Source: Lepidonotus clava
Taxonomy: Eukaryota; Annelida; Polychaeta; Phyllodocida; Polynoidae
Length of the DNA stretch: 64,000 bases
Reading direction: 5' to 3'
NCBI GenBank assembly: GCA_936440205.1
Contig: OW387148.1
Coordinates: forward strand, 20,081,961 to 20,145,960
In this document: positions 46,250 to 58,250 of the stretch, in pieces
How positions within the stretch are numbered: position 1 is the stretch's first letter
Layout: every line of letters begins with the position of its first letter
Made by a program: the position numbers and the translations under genes
The notes under the pieces: generated by a model
What the model saw: only the letters and a program-made list of their open reading frames with translations
The model's database searches: none
Told to the model about the DNA's origin: nothing

Positions 46250-47800
46250 ACAATGACATGTACAACCCCAGCCACATATTAAACTTATAGAAACTAAAAG
46301 GGGTTTTAATTTATATTAATTTATTATAGGGGTGCCTTTAAGCATTATATTTTATAGCTTCTCATTAAGGCTTAACAAACACTTGTATGAAAGGATAGTA
46401 TTTATTAATCCAGACTTGTGATATATGTCACTGCGCTCCTGTTGACGGTCACCAGTCCAAGAGGCATAAGCCCACTCAACCCAATATAACTCTCCTAACC
46501 TTCATGCCTGCTGGTCCACAGACTCCCTGCAACAGTAAGTTAACCAGGGTCTGCAGCCCTGCTACATTATCTGCGTGAGGTTTTAGCTCTGCTTATGCGT
46601 TACACTCTAGCTCGGTCTCTGCACCGAGCCCTGTGACATAGCCTACATTCTCCTTACACTCTTAACCCTGAGATTGCTTTCTGCGCAAGATTTCTAAGGT
46701 TAACTTATGGACTGCCACCCGCATCAGTATAGATAAAGGTTCAAGTTTGATCGTATTTTTATCAAGTTTAATATTATGTTCTTATACACAAGAAGTTGTC
46801 ATATAGAGATAAGATGATCGCACCAAAATCATCACGGAGCATATTTTGCGGATATCTAACTAGTAATAAATATATAATTTTCTAGACAAACAAAGTGACT
46901 GTATTGGTAGTGTGTTTAATCACTGTCAAGAGCTCTCATGTAGGCCTTATGAGCAGCAGTAGACTAGCAAATGAGTAGCAGATTTTGCACACACACACAC
47001 AAAACGGGGGGGGGGGGGGTGGGTGGTGCAGTATTATGATTAAGTCCGCCAGACCCTCTGGGTCATTTTACATCAACAGAATTATAATATTTGGTCCAAA
47101 ATAGGCCTAGGTGGGGAGCGCCCCCTGCGCAACCCCACCCACTAAATCCGTCAGTGGGCCTATATCTTAAAATGGTATGACGACATGCATGGACCATGCA
47201 CTTCTAGATATATATAATGACGTAGGAATCGGTCGTGCGACAGGATCGAGGTAACAAATAGTTGAGATTAAAAAAAACATTTGATCCGGGATTTGATCTC
47301 TAGAATATTATGCAATCAGGAATAATATTATTATGATGAAATGAATTAGAGTTTTTGTTTGTGATTTTGCTCTTTTATGATGTACAACATGTAATAGGGC
47401 ATGACAAACAATAACCTAGTGGGGAATATGAAAGTTTACATAGCATCTATAATATTTTTATAGGTATATTGACAAAACTGAATAGGTCAAATTTCCCCCC
47501 AAAAGGTTAATTGATTACGTTTTTGTTTTAGTTCAAGGATAATGTCATATTGTTCTGGCTATTTGGTTAATGGAGGTTTTTGTGGCTTGGCCTATTATTT
47601 CAAACAGATAAAGATTTATAGAACTTCCAGGATCACTTCATATCGAAAGTATAAAAGAATTAAGTATTGAAATAATCTTTGCATATAAGTTAGAACATAA
47701 TTCCTCTTAGCACTAAAAAAAACATTCTCGTGCTTTCGGCACTGACCGTATTGTGTATGGATCCAGGAATATTAGCTAATTAAGCCTATATATATATATA

Positions 47801-48038
47801 CAGTGCAGGGGCGGACCCAGGAATTTGTAGAGGGGGGGGGGGCAAAAACATGAATGTACGGGGGGGGGGGGGGGGTGGGCCCCCTAACAAACATGATTTA
47901 ACAGGGGAGGGGGGGGGGGGGGGGCAAGGCCCGTCCGGCCCCCCCCCCCCCTGGATCCGCCCCTGCAGTGGCGGATCCAAGGGGGGGTGGCAAAAGGGGT
48001 TTGCCTCCCCTAGAGCGCTGCCTCTGGATCCACCTCTG
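47801..48038. mobile_element. Two nested G/C-tract MITEs, copies C and D
   Basis: Copy C (47,806-47,965) runs from CAGGGGCGGACCCAGG to CCTGGATCCGCCCCTG and is flanked by CAGTG on both sides. That CAGTG is itself the left tip of copy D (CAGTG then GCGGATCCAAGG, ending CTCTGGATCCACCTCTG at 48,038). Copy C therefore inserted five bases inside the end of copy D and duplicated it. Long G and C runs fill copy C. Confidence 0.7.
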
Positions 48039-48299
48039 CTATACTGCTATAGGCCCCTATAGGCCTATAGGAATGGTGTGGGGAAAGTCTTATTCCGTCT
48101 CACTGAGCAAATTGTTCATGAATCTTCACAATTATTTTACACTAAAAAACATAATTCGCGAAATGAAAAGTCTTTAACACAAGACAGATCTTCAACCACG
48201 TACCTCAGGACATGCGTCCCGCTATGCATAGAAGTTAGAACTGCTCCCGATGTAGACCCTTGCCTGTGGCGGGAAAACTGCAGCGACATCTAGTCGTTT

Positions 48300-48498
48300 C
48301 TCCCAGAACTACACTGACCCGGAAGTGATCGATTGGGGCTTCACGGCGCATGCGCAGTGAGACAACGGTCGTTTTGGCGGGCTGGACGAAAGTGTTTGTG
48401 GACTTTTAAATGTCTGTTGGTTTTGTAATTGTTCTCAAAGAAGACGAACTTGCCGTGGATTATTGACGACGATCGTGTTGCAGGCGGTACATAGGAAG
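48300..48498 (+). promoter_or_regulatory. Kinase promoter and 5' UTR exon
   Basis: A GC-richer, TATA-less stretch with CCGGAAGTG (ETS, 48,319) and GCGCATGCGC (NRF1, 48,346). It is followed by an exon ending in a strong donor GGAAG|GTAAGC at 48,498/48,499. An ATG at 48,410 opens an 18-codon upstream ORF ending at 48,466. The transcription start is inferred to lie about 48,360-48,400. Confidence 0.55.
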
Positions 48499-51156
48499 GT
48501 AAGCAGCATCCGTGGTCGAGTTTTCGGGAGAATAATCAAATGTAAACGAATTAATCTGGCTTCTCAACGTCCACGTTTCAAACTTTGTGGTGTGTTGGGA
48601 ACGTGACCCGACCTTGACACCTAGAATTGGGTCTGTTGTTTCTTATCGTTGTGACACCTTTTTATGACTTCGACGTTGGACACAAGTTATAAGTGCACAT
48701 AGTTTGGATATGCATTTCTAAACAGGAAGATATTCACACAGTAAGTCTACTTTTAGCTAATAACGATTGTTTATTTTACTTGTTCAAGTTGTTGGAGAGA
48801 TGATAAATAACATGACTTGAACTGGTGAAGACGGGGAAGTGTCATGGCTGGCAATGTTTCAGTTGGCATCATAACAAGGCGTTTAGTCCGCGTATTGCTT
48901 AGAACCTTATAACAAAGGTAATACTGAAAGGAGGCAAATAATTGTCCAAATCAATAAATGAAATGGTTTCAATGAAATATCTTAATCCAACCTAAGGCTG
49001 AGGCCCTAATGCATGTGTGTGGTTGTAAACAAATGAAATGAAATAATTCATTCATTCATTCTTCATTCAGTGTTTCATTCAGTGTTTCCTACTTTTTCAT
49101 CAGTCAGGAGTGGCACCTCTGTCAGATAAAGTCACGTCAAACGTTTATACAGACCTAATTTAAAAAAAAAAAAATATGCGATTGGCCTTCAGGCTTGTAA
49201 ATAAGCCCCCCCCCCCCCCCCCCGGGCCCCCACAAAAAGACAAAAAGAAATGAATGAATGAATAGATAAATCAATCAAAATAAGGTGGTGTTCACCTCAG
49301 CCGACCCTTATTTTTCCCTTAAATTTTGTGGAGGATTAGACCTATTGTATAACTTTTGTTTATTCCAAAACAAAAATAACATCTCACCCAGTAAAAAAAA
49401 TGAATAATCTGTTGTCTCAGTATATGAGCAGGGATGACAGTTTTCCAATTTTCGTTGGATTTCCTTCTCTTTTTTTTCTCCGGCATCCCCCAAATCAGTT
49501 TCAAAATTTTATATTTAGAACACGTTTTACAATATTTTAGGATATTACAGCATTTTAGGATTCAGATATCCTTAATGAAGCTATTTCCGATTTTTTCACT
49601 GTCCCTAACTTACATCCCTGTAGCAGTGTAGGTCGATTGATTGTGTGTTTAATCGTGGAATGCAATTGTCTTGATAAAGTATCGAAGCAGAAAGGCCAAA
49701 ATGTTTCAATTTGCATCATCCTTTCATGACTGTTTCACACATGTTAGTAGGTACTACCAACCCAAAAATTGTTTTCCCCTTTTCACCACGAATTACAGAT
49801 AGTCTGAAAGAGTGTACCTTTTGAAATCCATAACTTTTTACAGAATTATCCTATCTTATTTAGAACTTGAGATATTAAAGAAAATAACCACGAAAATGGG
49901 GGGTAAATTCTGTCATATATTCCATACATTGCCTATATAAGTATTGTGACTATTTCACAGGCTATCCTAAAGCTAGTAAAACTTAAAATCTATTTATCTT
50001 TTGAACCAATTAAGTTTTGGATACGAAATAAAAAGTGAAATAATGAGAAATGGACCAATAATATAGATTACCAGGTTTCATCTCGTTTTTCAAAAATGGC
50101 ATTTTGGGCAAAAGTTTTTATCCAAAAACCAGAAATTTGCTGGCAATTACCAATAACATTTTATTAAAAATTGAAAGGGGGTATTAGAACATTAGGATAA
50201 CTGCTCCAAATGATTATTATACCTCCAACTACATTGGTCAATACATTAATATGCAAATTTGAGTCAGTTTATCTAAAAATCTTGAATAGAAACTTTAAAA
50301 CAATAACACACATGCTAAAAAAAGGTACATGGGATAACTAGGAGGCAAAAATTGGCGCATTTGAAATGAAGCACTGCGCATCCACTTACATAAGAAAAGT
50401 TAACTTTTTCTTATACAGAATTTTCCAAGGAATACGTTGGTGAAGTCTATTTTCACGTTGGACACTTTGTTTCTACAAAAAAAGCATGAAATACATTTTC
50501 TCTATTTTTGACCCCCTAAAATTTAAGGGAAATTCATTATTTTTTAAAACTTTGACCCTCCACAGTGAAGTTTAAAATGTCTTCTTTAAAATAATAGTAA
50601 GTACGACTTGATCTCTTCAGTAAGTCCTGAGATATTGCAAAGTGAAAATGACACTAAAATTATGGCTGAAATCCGGGCTGGTCACAAAATACAGGGCTGA
50701 AAGTGTCCAGATTCTAAACCCCGTGCTGTGGTAGTACCTAATGTTAGCATGTAGACAAACGAGGGATTTTCTTTAACATTGATTTACTAGTTCCAGGTAA
50801 GAGTAAAAATCCTGGCTGCCTAGTGCACATTGTTAGCAACTAACCCGCAAGACCAGTGTAAATATTCTAAAGATGTTTAGATAATACAGTGTTTGTGAAA
50901 ACCTTTTTGAAGTGTCACTGTCAGACACTATGTCTGACGTTCAGGGGCTATTCCTCGGGCTTCCTATGTACATTTATACATTGTGGGACAAATTCAATAA
51001 CATTTAGTTTCATATTTCTGCCAAATATTATGTCTGACGTATTAGGCCAACATGTTGGATATTATGCTTGAAACGTGGGACATGTCCGGCAAAAGCTGTT
51101 AAAATTAGTATGGGCAAGTAAAACTTCGGTCTGGGCTAGTGGCACAGGGAAAATTG

Positions 51157-51192
<36 letters not shown>

Positions 51193-54100
51193 CATCTGAC
51201 AGGAGAAACTTAGAGAATTTGCAAAATTTGTCACAACACTCGGAATTTCATTTTGCCAGGTTATGAAATTCCTGATTCTCAGGATATTAGGGAACCATCT
51301 TTTTGTTGTTGAGTTGTCTAACTTTTTTCTGCATGCAGAAGCTATTAAAATTTGAACAAATTGCTGTATATGACACAGGGAAAAATTGTCACAGGACAGG
51401 GAAATCTCGCGGAAAATATCAGGAATTTGAAAATGGAATTTGGGTTGGTACCCTGTATTAGTGTATATATTAAATTTTACCTCTTGATGCATCCAACATT
51501 CACTGTGTTTACGGAAATTGATGATTTAGGAATAATTACTTTCTTTGAAAAACACATTGCAAACGGAAGGTTCCATTAAAATTTATCAATTTTGTTAAAA
51601 AATAAAACCGGGGGGGGGGGGGGAGCTGTAACACAAAGTGGTAGCATCATGCATGTATTACATTCGTTTTTATTTCTTTAATAAAACTTGTTAAACTGTT
51701 CACAGTGTTCGAAATTAAGGGCGCACCCTGCACCCTGTGTGCACAATTTGGCTGCCGGGTGCATACTTTTTAGGAGGCATCCACCCGGCATGTGCATACT
51801 TTTTCAACAGCATAAATACCATTATATAGGAGTGTGTGCGTCAGAAATATGCCAAAAAAATCCTTAATTTCGAACACTGGTTCAAATCGAAATCAGTAAG
51901 CATCTTATCTTAAAAGTGTAAACACAATTTTGAGCACAATAATCCTGCCGTGTCCAGATTTACCTGAGCCTAGAAAGCTGACCTAGTTCTGGTGAACCCT
52001 ACTCTGGTGATCAGCTAGCTGACGCCAAGTGGTCGGTGGTGACTGCTGTCCACAGCGGACACATACATAAACACACAACCTACATATCATGTGTATGTCT
52101 GGTAAGAGACGATATCTTGGAGAATACCGATAGAGACTCGAAAGAAAGAGGTTGGATAATTTTCTGTTCATGTTTAGTCCAGTTTGATTTTGTACATTAG
52201 AATTAGTCCGTAATATACATTACCATGTGCTTGACCCACGTTGATTGACGTGTGAACGTATGGTAGTCGAAAATGAGAGTCGACCTATAAAAACATCAAC
52301 CAACTACAAATTATATAGACCAGAACCATGCTTTCATAACTTTATTGGAGTTGAAAGACAGAAGAGGCCCATGTGGTGTTTGAGGCTAGAGAGACGACCA
52401 TCGCTGAATATCTATGAACAGCCTATTCTTCTGAATTTAGAAAACAACACTTACATAGGAAATGGCAGCTAATGCCTTAGTTTATGATAATGCTGTGACC
52501 ATGAGTGCTGGCCGCTGCCAGGTGCTGTCACTACTACCAAGGAGCTTCTGCTACTGCTAGTGACGCCTCAGTCAGGGCTAGAATAGAAGGCTTCATTAAC
52601 ATAACGACGGTCTGGTGGCCAGACTGAGCCGGCTGGCCGACAGCAGGGGAGGGCCGTCACACAAGGTACACACCAAACTGGATCTTTCCCGTTCGTAGTA
52701 GTGTCTCAGATTCAGGAAGTAATCTGTAAAAAGGCCGTCAGAACGAAGTGGTATCTAGTTGCGACTGGGATTGTGGTCGTAACATGTTGCCGTCTGAAAC
52801 AATATAATTATTGTCATATTCAGCTGGTTTTATCGCCATGTGTGTGCACACAGATTCTGTGAGTATGTGTTTGAAGGTTTGTACATATCCATTTCCTGGC
52901 ACTGAAACGTATTCTTGCAGCCCTTAATCTGTGGATTTCCTTGCATTGCAGATTATGTTTAAATTATAAATTTTGTAGTAAGTTATGTTGCATTTACACA
53001 GACTCAAAAACAGATTATTGATACAATTAGTATTCTTTGTAATACAGGGATGTAAGTTTTCTGGTGTTTGTCTTGATTTCAATTTTGTTGACGTCAACAC
53101 CTCTGATGAGAAACTTTCGAAAATTAGTGCTTTCATTATTAGGATACTTACGGATAGTATGAGTGCACTTTCAGATTTTATCATTGAGCTGACTTACATC
53201 TCTGAATTGAATAAAGGAATACTGTGCCAAGGAAACAACCTTTGTTAACTTTACAAAAGGTGTTAAGTATGTGTAAGTAAGGTTATCAACTCCTAGAATT
53301 TTGTCTTCTCTATTTATCATGTAAATAACAATGTGATAGAACATTTCTGAATTGGTCTATCTAGATGTTTTGTTTGTTCAGTTTTTCCTTTTTTTCCTTT
53401 CTTTTGTAAGATATTAAGTATTATCAAACTATTTTGAGTCACCGTATTACGCCACTGCAGATAGTATTACATTAAAAAAAATCTGCATATTCTTTGTGCC
53501 CCTATTCCCTGCTTTTGAACATATGGTGGTTATACTATAAATTGCCTCCAGAACGGAGGCGGTTTGATCTAGTTTACCACTGACCACTCTGACTACCTTG
53601 CAGTGTTCTCCACACACTGATCAGGTCGTGTGATTAGCTTAGTCAACGGCTCGTAACACAATGACGTATAAACAGGCCAGGGTACCGCTGCTCACTGAGT
53701 GAGGATTAGTCTTGTAGATCCTACCTCGGTAGCAGTAATGTTTTGGTCAGTTAGGTTAATACACTGGCTTGGCTATACAAGTTATGTAAGTCGACATGTT
53801 GGTTTAGAGCCGCGGTTCATATCCAGTGACCGTAACCCAGATTTTTTGTTTTGGTTGAGATTTATCAACACATGACCTCTTCTGACCCAAATGGTACTAA
53901 AGCACGTTTATCGTCCTTTCCTCCGCACGTATTCCCACGATTTGTGCTTACATTATTTGATTTTTTCTCTATGTTGGTTTTAATTGTTGGTGTGAAGCGT
54001 AGACAGGTTGAGGTACTATTATTTTTACTGGGAAAAACACCCTTCGTACATAAAATATTGTATAGATAGGTCTCATCAATCATTATTTAGGCTGTTGTGT

Positions 54101-57100
54101 TGACATAAGTATATGCTAATGTGATGCTACTAGACTACTAAGTGTAATATTATAATTGATGGTTCGTTAAGCATTCTGTGTAGCGAGACCTTTTATATGG
54201 GAGTAATTGGCAAGCGTTATAACTTTGCCCAGTTACCCCGGCACATAGTTGTGAGATTTTATTAATGTTCTCACTTTGTATCCTTACAGTTGACTGCATG
54301 GAGTGGACGTGAAGCATGGAGCTAGACTTGCTCGACAAGAAAATACGGCGTCTTGTTGCCAAACTCAACAAGGTAAGTTATCAACATTAAGTCTAATAAC
54401 TATTAAAACTTTTTCAAGAATGGCCACTGACAGTATCTTGTTTTTATGGTACATCATGTGCTATTTGGCTAACATAGTTACTTGAAAAAAAGGCACTTTT
54501 CCGAGCTTAGTTTAATGAGTTTATCTAACAATTCCATGAGATTAAAAAAAAACTCAGTTTGGCGAGTGTATGAGCCAGTGTTTATATAAAACTACATCCT
54601 AACATTTTGGGACTAAATCAATTCATAGAAAGAGAACTGTAACTAAGGCCTTCGATTTTACATCACTTGATAAAAGTTTGTTCATGTTCATAGTAAACTT
54701 AACTGCACGCTTTAATATTGTTATGTTGCTTCTGTTATGTTTAGAATAATATATTATACTCATACTAATTCTTCTTGAAATCGGATTATTTGTGACTGAA
54801 GTCATCGTTATTTTCTGAGAATGTTAATGACTTTCCTCACAGCACAACGTTCACCTGGAGGTATTTGACCATGAGGACATTGCCTTTGGTCGCGTGCTGG
54901 GTCGTGGGGGGGAGGGCATTGTTCGCGAGTGTACGGTCACATACAACGACCTACCTGTAGATGGGGCCGTCAAGACACTGCTCGACAACTCTGATGACTG
55001 CATCAATATCACCCTGGATGAGATAGAACTACTATGGTATGTTTGATTTGTATTTCCCATGCTTTAGAAAATTAATATTTTTGTAATGAAAGAAAGGGAG
55101 CAAACAAGTAAAAAATATTTTTTCTTTGAATTTCTAACTCGAAGAATATTTGTTACATGTATCGTTAATAAACATCGATTACCAGGCCTCAACATTAAGG
55201 GTTTAAACCCGCCTGCCCGTCGGGCAGGTCTAGGTTAAATTATACCTGCCCGGCCCTCAAATGTACCTGCCCAGCTTTAATAAATTAGTATAATAGCTCA
55301 GAAATTTTGCCTACATGTCAAGATCTACCTGCCCCACTTCAAATTTTAACTGCCCTGGGCAGGCGGGCAATGCTTAATGTTGAGCCCTGGATCATTACTT
55401 TTTATTATCTTTTGCTATTTAAAGGGGGAAAAAACTGTAATCTACATTATTTATAGAATTCCAGGGAGCTCAAGATTGACAATCTTAGGCCAACGAGAGC
55501 TAATGAAATCTGTCTATTTTAAGTCTTGCCAAGGATCCCATTATCCAAACCACGCTGCGGGTGTATGGAGTGGCGGCGGTCCCCGACAAGAACAACCCCA
55601 ACCTTGGTCGTCTGGTGATCATTACTGAAGCCGGACTGATGAACGGTCTGCAGCTGGTCCAACAGGAGGTTCTGCCCCGTCACGTCATCTTCAGACTGTT
55701 CGGTGATGTGGCAGCCGCTATCCACACGCTGCATGCCAAGAACATCATACACCATGATATCAAGCCGGAGAACATCCTCATCACCAGTGTGAGTACTGAA
55801 GTCTGTAAATGTGGACGACAAAATACATTTGATATTGGTGTTTAACTTACTTTCAACGGTGGTGTTGAAGGGAACTAATCATTATGATACGTTATAATAT
55901 CATTGCCCAGACTATAGAAAGCATAACTGATAATCATATAACAATCTCCCATCCATGTATTATGGTTGTTTAGGTCATCTGGTGATAGGTATTAAGCATT
56001 TCAAAGACATGAAGGATTAGTAATTGAAATGAATACTTGTTTCGTGTTAACCTACACTCACTTATAATGTCAATTTCTGGACATTCAGTGCATATTTGAC
56101 GTTATTCTGATAGAAAATAACAACATGAACGCTTGTCTCCCTCTACAGCTTGTCCGTGACTGCATGGGGACGGTGGAGCAGGCAGCGATGCGCATCATTG
56201 ACCTTGGTATGGGTAAACGAGTGTTCACAGAGAAAGTGGTATGTGACGACATCCTCGGCACAAACGGCTATCATCCCCCAGAAATACTGTTTGACGATTC
56301 ACACGACTTCCGTGCCGATTCCTTCATGTTGGGGGTCACATTTGCTATAATGGTAAGTTGAAATAGTTTTCATGATTTTTTTTTCGTTCAGGACCGTCAG
56401 ATGTGGCTATGTTAATGTATAGGTATACATTTTGTAAATAGTGTAGCCAGCCACATATAATGCTTTCTTGACATTGACAACACATCAAAAACGCTGGATT
56501 TTCCATTCTGGATTTGGTAGAGGGGGAAAAGATGCAGCTAAGATTACTTACAGCGACTCAAAAGAGAGTGCTCTCGTGGCTTCGTTGGTTGAAATCCTTG
56601 GCGGCATGGTTGTTTTCCTTACACAGTTATAAACGAAACAGATGTGTGTAATAGTTGGAAAAACCTATATGTTACATATTAATTGTGTGTCCTTGTTTTC
56701 AGCTTCACTCGTCAGACTTTCTGAAGTCTCCTGACCTCCCAAAATTATTGAAAAATCTACACGCTGCCAAACAACGGAAGGTACTAGGCAAGGCACTCTT
56801 CGAAGAGATCCTCGAGCCGACTCTAAAGTATAACATAAAGTTATCCACTAAATTCAAAAATATGCTTTGGTAAGTATCTTTGAATGATTTTAAGTATGTG
56901 ACTAAATAAATAAACTAAAAAATATAACTAAGTTGATGAACCTTCTAAACCAGGAACATGTTGTACAATTCTAATCAGTATGTTAGAAGATGGTACGCAC
57001 ACAAATTCATATTGCTTCTTATAAAATAGGCCTGAATGTGAATATTATACTCTATAGAAATCTCGATTCGTTCTTTTCTGTTCTGCTTTACTTATGCCTG

Positions 57101-58250
57101 GGGGCGGGAGCGTTGGCCATGCATTACAGTGGGTTGGGCTTTGCCTGGCAATGGGACCTTGCGTTTTTAGCTTCAGTGTTAAAAATATGAAATACGTATT
57201 GAGCCTTGTCCCATCACAGAAATAAAATTGGAAGGAGGGGGGGGGGGGGGGACAACAAAAAAGCATTTACTGTTACATTCAATTGCACGTCTTTAGATAA
57301 TAGATTTAGCGTTAAAAGGTGGGCAATGCTATACCCCCGGAAACTAGGAATATCCCTGAAAAAGTTGCGATCTTTTCGGGTCGTTAAAGAGAAATCTTGA
57401 AAGGATCAACTGATGTTCCATGTAGAAACACCAAAGAAATTGACTGAACATCGAAAAATAAAACAAACTTTTGCGTCTTTGACAGCACAATGATGGAGCA
57501 CGTTGACAAGAGAAATATCACGCTGGTGGACGTGGTCGACATCTGTCGTCATGAATCTGACCGGGCTCTCAGAGACAGTAACCTGGCCCCGCCCGTCCTC
57601 TCGCCCTGCCTCAACAGCCAGGACTCGGGCATCGACAACCGGCCAGGCAGTAACCAAACAAGTGATACAAGTGCGAGCACCAGTACAACCAGCAGTGCAC
57701 AGAATAGCTCACGGAGAGAACTCAGACCTGTAAGAATATTCTCTTTTGTTTTTCATAAAATTGACATAGCAAATAGGCTTTTTACAATGTTTTGAGCAAC
57801 GTCGACCTACATTTTCCTCTTCGTATCTTTTGATAAATGGCATTTTAAGGTTTCAGCAGGTACCTAAATTCAAATTTGAAGTAATGTTCTTCGATCATTG
57901 GAATACTTTATATAAGAATGATAAACAACACCCGTATCTTCTTAGTCTATAATCTCATTTAGTAATAATTCTGAATTTCTCTCTTTTTTCAGCGCCGTGC
58001 AAGGTTAAGGGAGTCAAAGGGTAACAAAACGCCGGCCACCCCAACTCCAACCCGTGCTGGGAGAAAGCGCAAATTGTCTGAGACAAGTGAACAAGAGGTG
58101 TTTGAAGACTTAACCGACCGCACCCCTATGAGGAGAAGGCTTCGTGACCGACCGAAGAACAAGCTCGACATGACCCCTTCAGCCGGTGAACGAACTCCGC
58201 TGTTGAAGAGGCTGAGAGTGCGGTCAGACGTACTTTACTATGAGTATTAA
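48370..58250 (+). CDS. Divergent protein kinase with basic Ser/Thr-rich tail
   Basis: A 462-residue protein. Coding exons: 54316-54372, 54843-55036, 55524-55788, 56149-56352, 56703-56869, 57486-57729 and 57993-58250, all GT-AG with matching phase. A non-coding exon ends at 48,498. Kinase landmarks are a glycine loop GRGGEGIV (39-46), the AVK lysine (63), an alpha-C glutamate (79 or 81), HHDIKPEN in place of HRD (Asp162, Lys164, Asn167), DLG in place of DFG (Asp190), and LGTNGYHPPE in place of APE (to 217). All catalytic residues are present, so it is probably active on Ser/Thr. The tail (about 320-462) is rich in S, T and basic clusters (RAGRKRKL, TPMRRRLR), suggesting nuclear localisation and proline-directed phosphorylation. 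I do not recognise the family. The stop is at 58,248 and an AATAAA lies at 58,529. Confidence 0.85.
49084..49130. repeat. Dispersed repeat fragment
   Basis: TTTTTCATCAGTCAGGAGT in TCCTAC context is repeated at about 63,441-63,485, where it reads TTTTTTATCAGTCAGGAGT. The two are copies of one interspersed family of unknown type. Confidence 0.5.
51703..51879. mobile_element. MITE with 18-bp perfect inverted ends
   Basis: CAGTGTTCGAAATTAAGG at the left and its exact reverse complement at the right, flanked by GTTCA on both sides. The 177-bp interior has direct copies of CACCC/CCGGGTGCATACTTTTT and no coding capacity. The short TIR beginning CAGTG suggests a hAT-type element (inference). Confidence 0.8.
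54298..54312 (+). promoter_or_regulatory. Upstream ORF of four codons before the kinase start
   Basis: ATG-GAG-TGG-ACG-TGA ends three bases before the main ATG at 54,316. Reinitiation or leaky scanning would be needed to translate the kinase, so this likely lowers its output. Confidence 0.55.
54316..54372 (+). CDS. Kinase exon 2 (first coding)
   Basis: Acceptor CCTTACAG before 54,290, ATG at 54,316, donor AAG|GTAAGT after 54,372. It encodes the N-terminal helix MELDLLDKKIRRLVAKLNK. Confidence 0.8.
54843..55036 (+). CDS. Kinase exon 3: glycine loop and AVK lysine
   Basis: Acceptor CCTCACAG, donor ATG|GTATGT; phase 0 in, phase 2 out. It carries FGRVLGRGGEGIVRE and GAVKTLL, then the alpha-C helix start. 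Confidence 0.85.
55183..55389. mobile_element. MITE in kinase intron 3
   Basis: Inverted ends CAGGCCTCAACATTAAGG and, in reverse, CAGGGCTCAACATTAAGC. The interior has several ACCTGCCC units and a TGCCCGTCGGGCAGG palindrome. Ends and layout resemble the element at 51,703, though the sequences differ. Confidence 0.65.
55524..55788 (+). CDS. Kinase exon 4: hinge and catalytic loop
   Basis: Acceptor TTTTAAG, donor AGT|GTGAGT; phase 2 in, phase 0 out. It encodes the hinge (ITEAG) and HHDIKPENILITS, the catalytic loop. Confidence 0.85.
56149..56352 (+). CDS. Kinase exon 5: DLG and activation segment
   Basis: Acceptor CTCTACAG, donor ATG|GTAAGT; 204 bp, phase 0 both sides. It encodes RIIDLGMGKRVF, LGTNGYHPPEIL and ADSFMLGVTFAIM, that is the metal-binding Asp, the P+1 loop and helix F. 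Confidence 0.85.
56703..56869 (+). CDS. Kinase exon 6: C-lobe
   Basis: Acceptor TTTTCAG, donor TTG|GTAAGT; phase 0 in, phase 2 out. It encodes a helical, Lys/Leu-rich stretch of the C-lobe. Confidence 0.8.
57486..57729 (+). CDS. Kinase exon 7: end of C-lobe and Ser/Thr-rich tail
   Basis: Acceptor TTGACAG, donor CCT|GTAAGA; phase 2 in, phase 0 out. It encodes MMEHVDKRNITLVDVVDIC and then a disordered stretch rich in S, T, N and D. Confidence 0.8.
57993..58250 (+). CDS. Kinase exon 8: basic tail and stop
   Basis: Acceptor TTTTTTCAG before 57,993, stop TAA at 58,248. It encodes 85 residues with basic clusters and several TP sites, one in a full T-P-x-R context (TPMRR). Confidence 0.8.
   Translation, partial: RRARLRESKGNKTPATPTPTRAGRKRKLSETSEQEVFEDLTDRTPMRRRLRDRPKNKLDMTPSAGERTPLLKRLRVRSDVLYYEY

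Larger units (their letters stand above)
42676..48290. other. Espin 3' UTR and intergenic sequence
   Basis: No further exon recognised. Possible polyadenylation signals at 44,445 (AATAAA followed by GT-rich sequence) and 45,248. A CRE (TGACGTCA) lies at 43,467, a cluster of related sites at 44,227-44,311, and several G/C-rich short transposons from 45.6 to 48.04 kb. Two ORFs of about 115 and 80 codons lack coding signals. Confidence 0.5.
48499..54289. other. Kinase intron 1
   Basis: About 5.8 kb of AT-rich DNA with C, G and A homopolymers (49,206; 51,157; 51,610) and one MITE at 51,703. Short open frames only; no exon recognised. Confidence 0.5.

Noticed and set aside
42664-48300. Further espin exons beyond the stop at 42,675
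   Set aside because: No open segment with a P-x-W motif and a proper acceptor was found, and the KKGEL ending matches the family's C-terminus.
51136-51492. 118-codon minus-strand frame starting in a poly-A run
   Set aside because: The N-terminus is a translated homopolymer, and the rest has no coding features.
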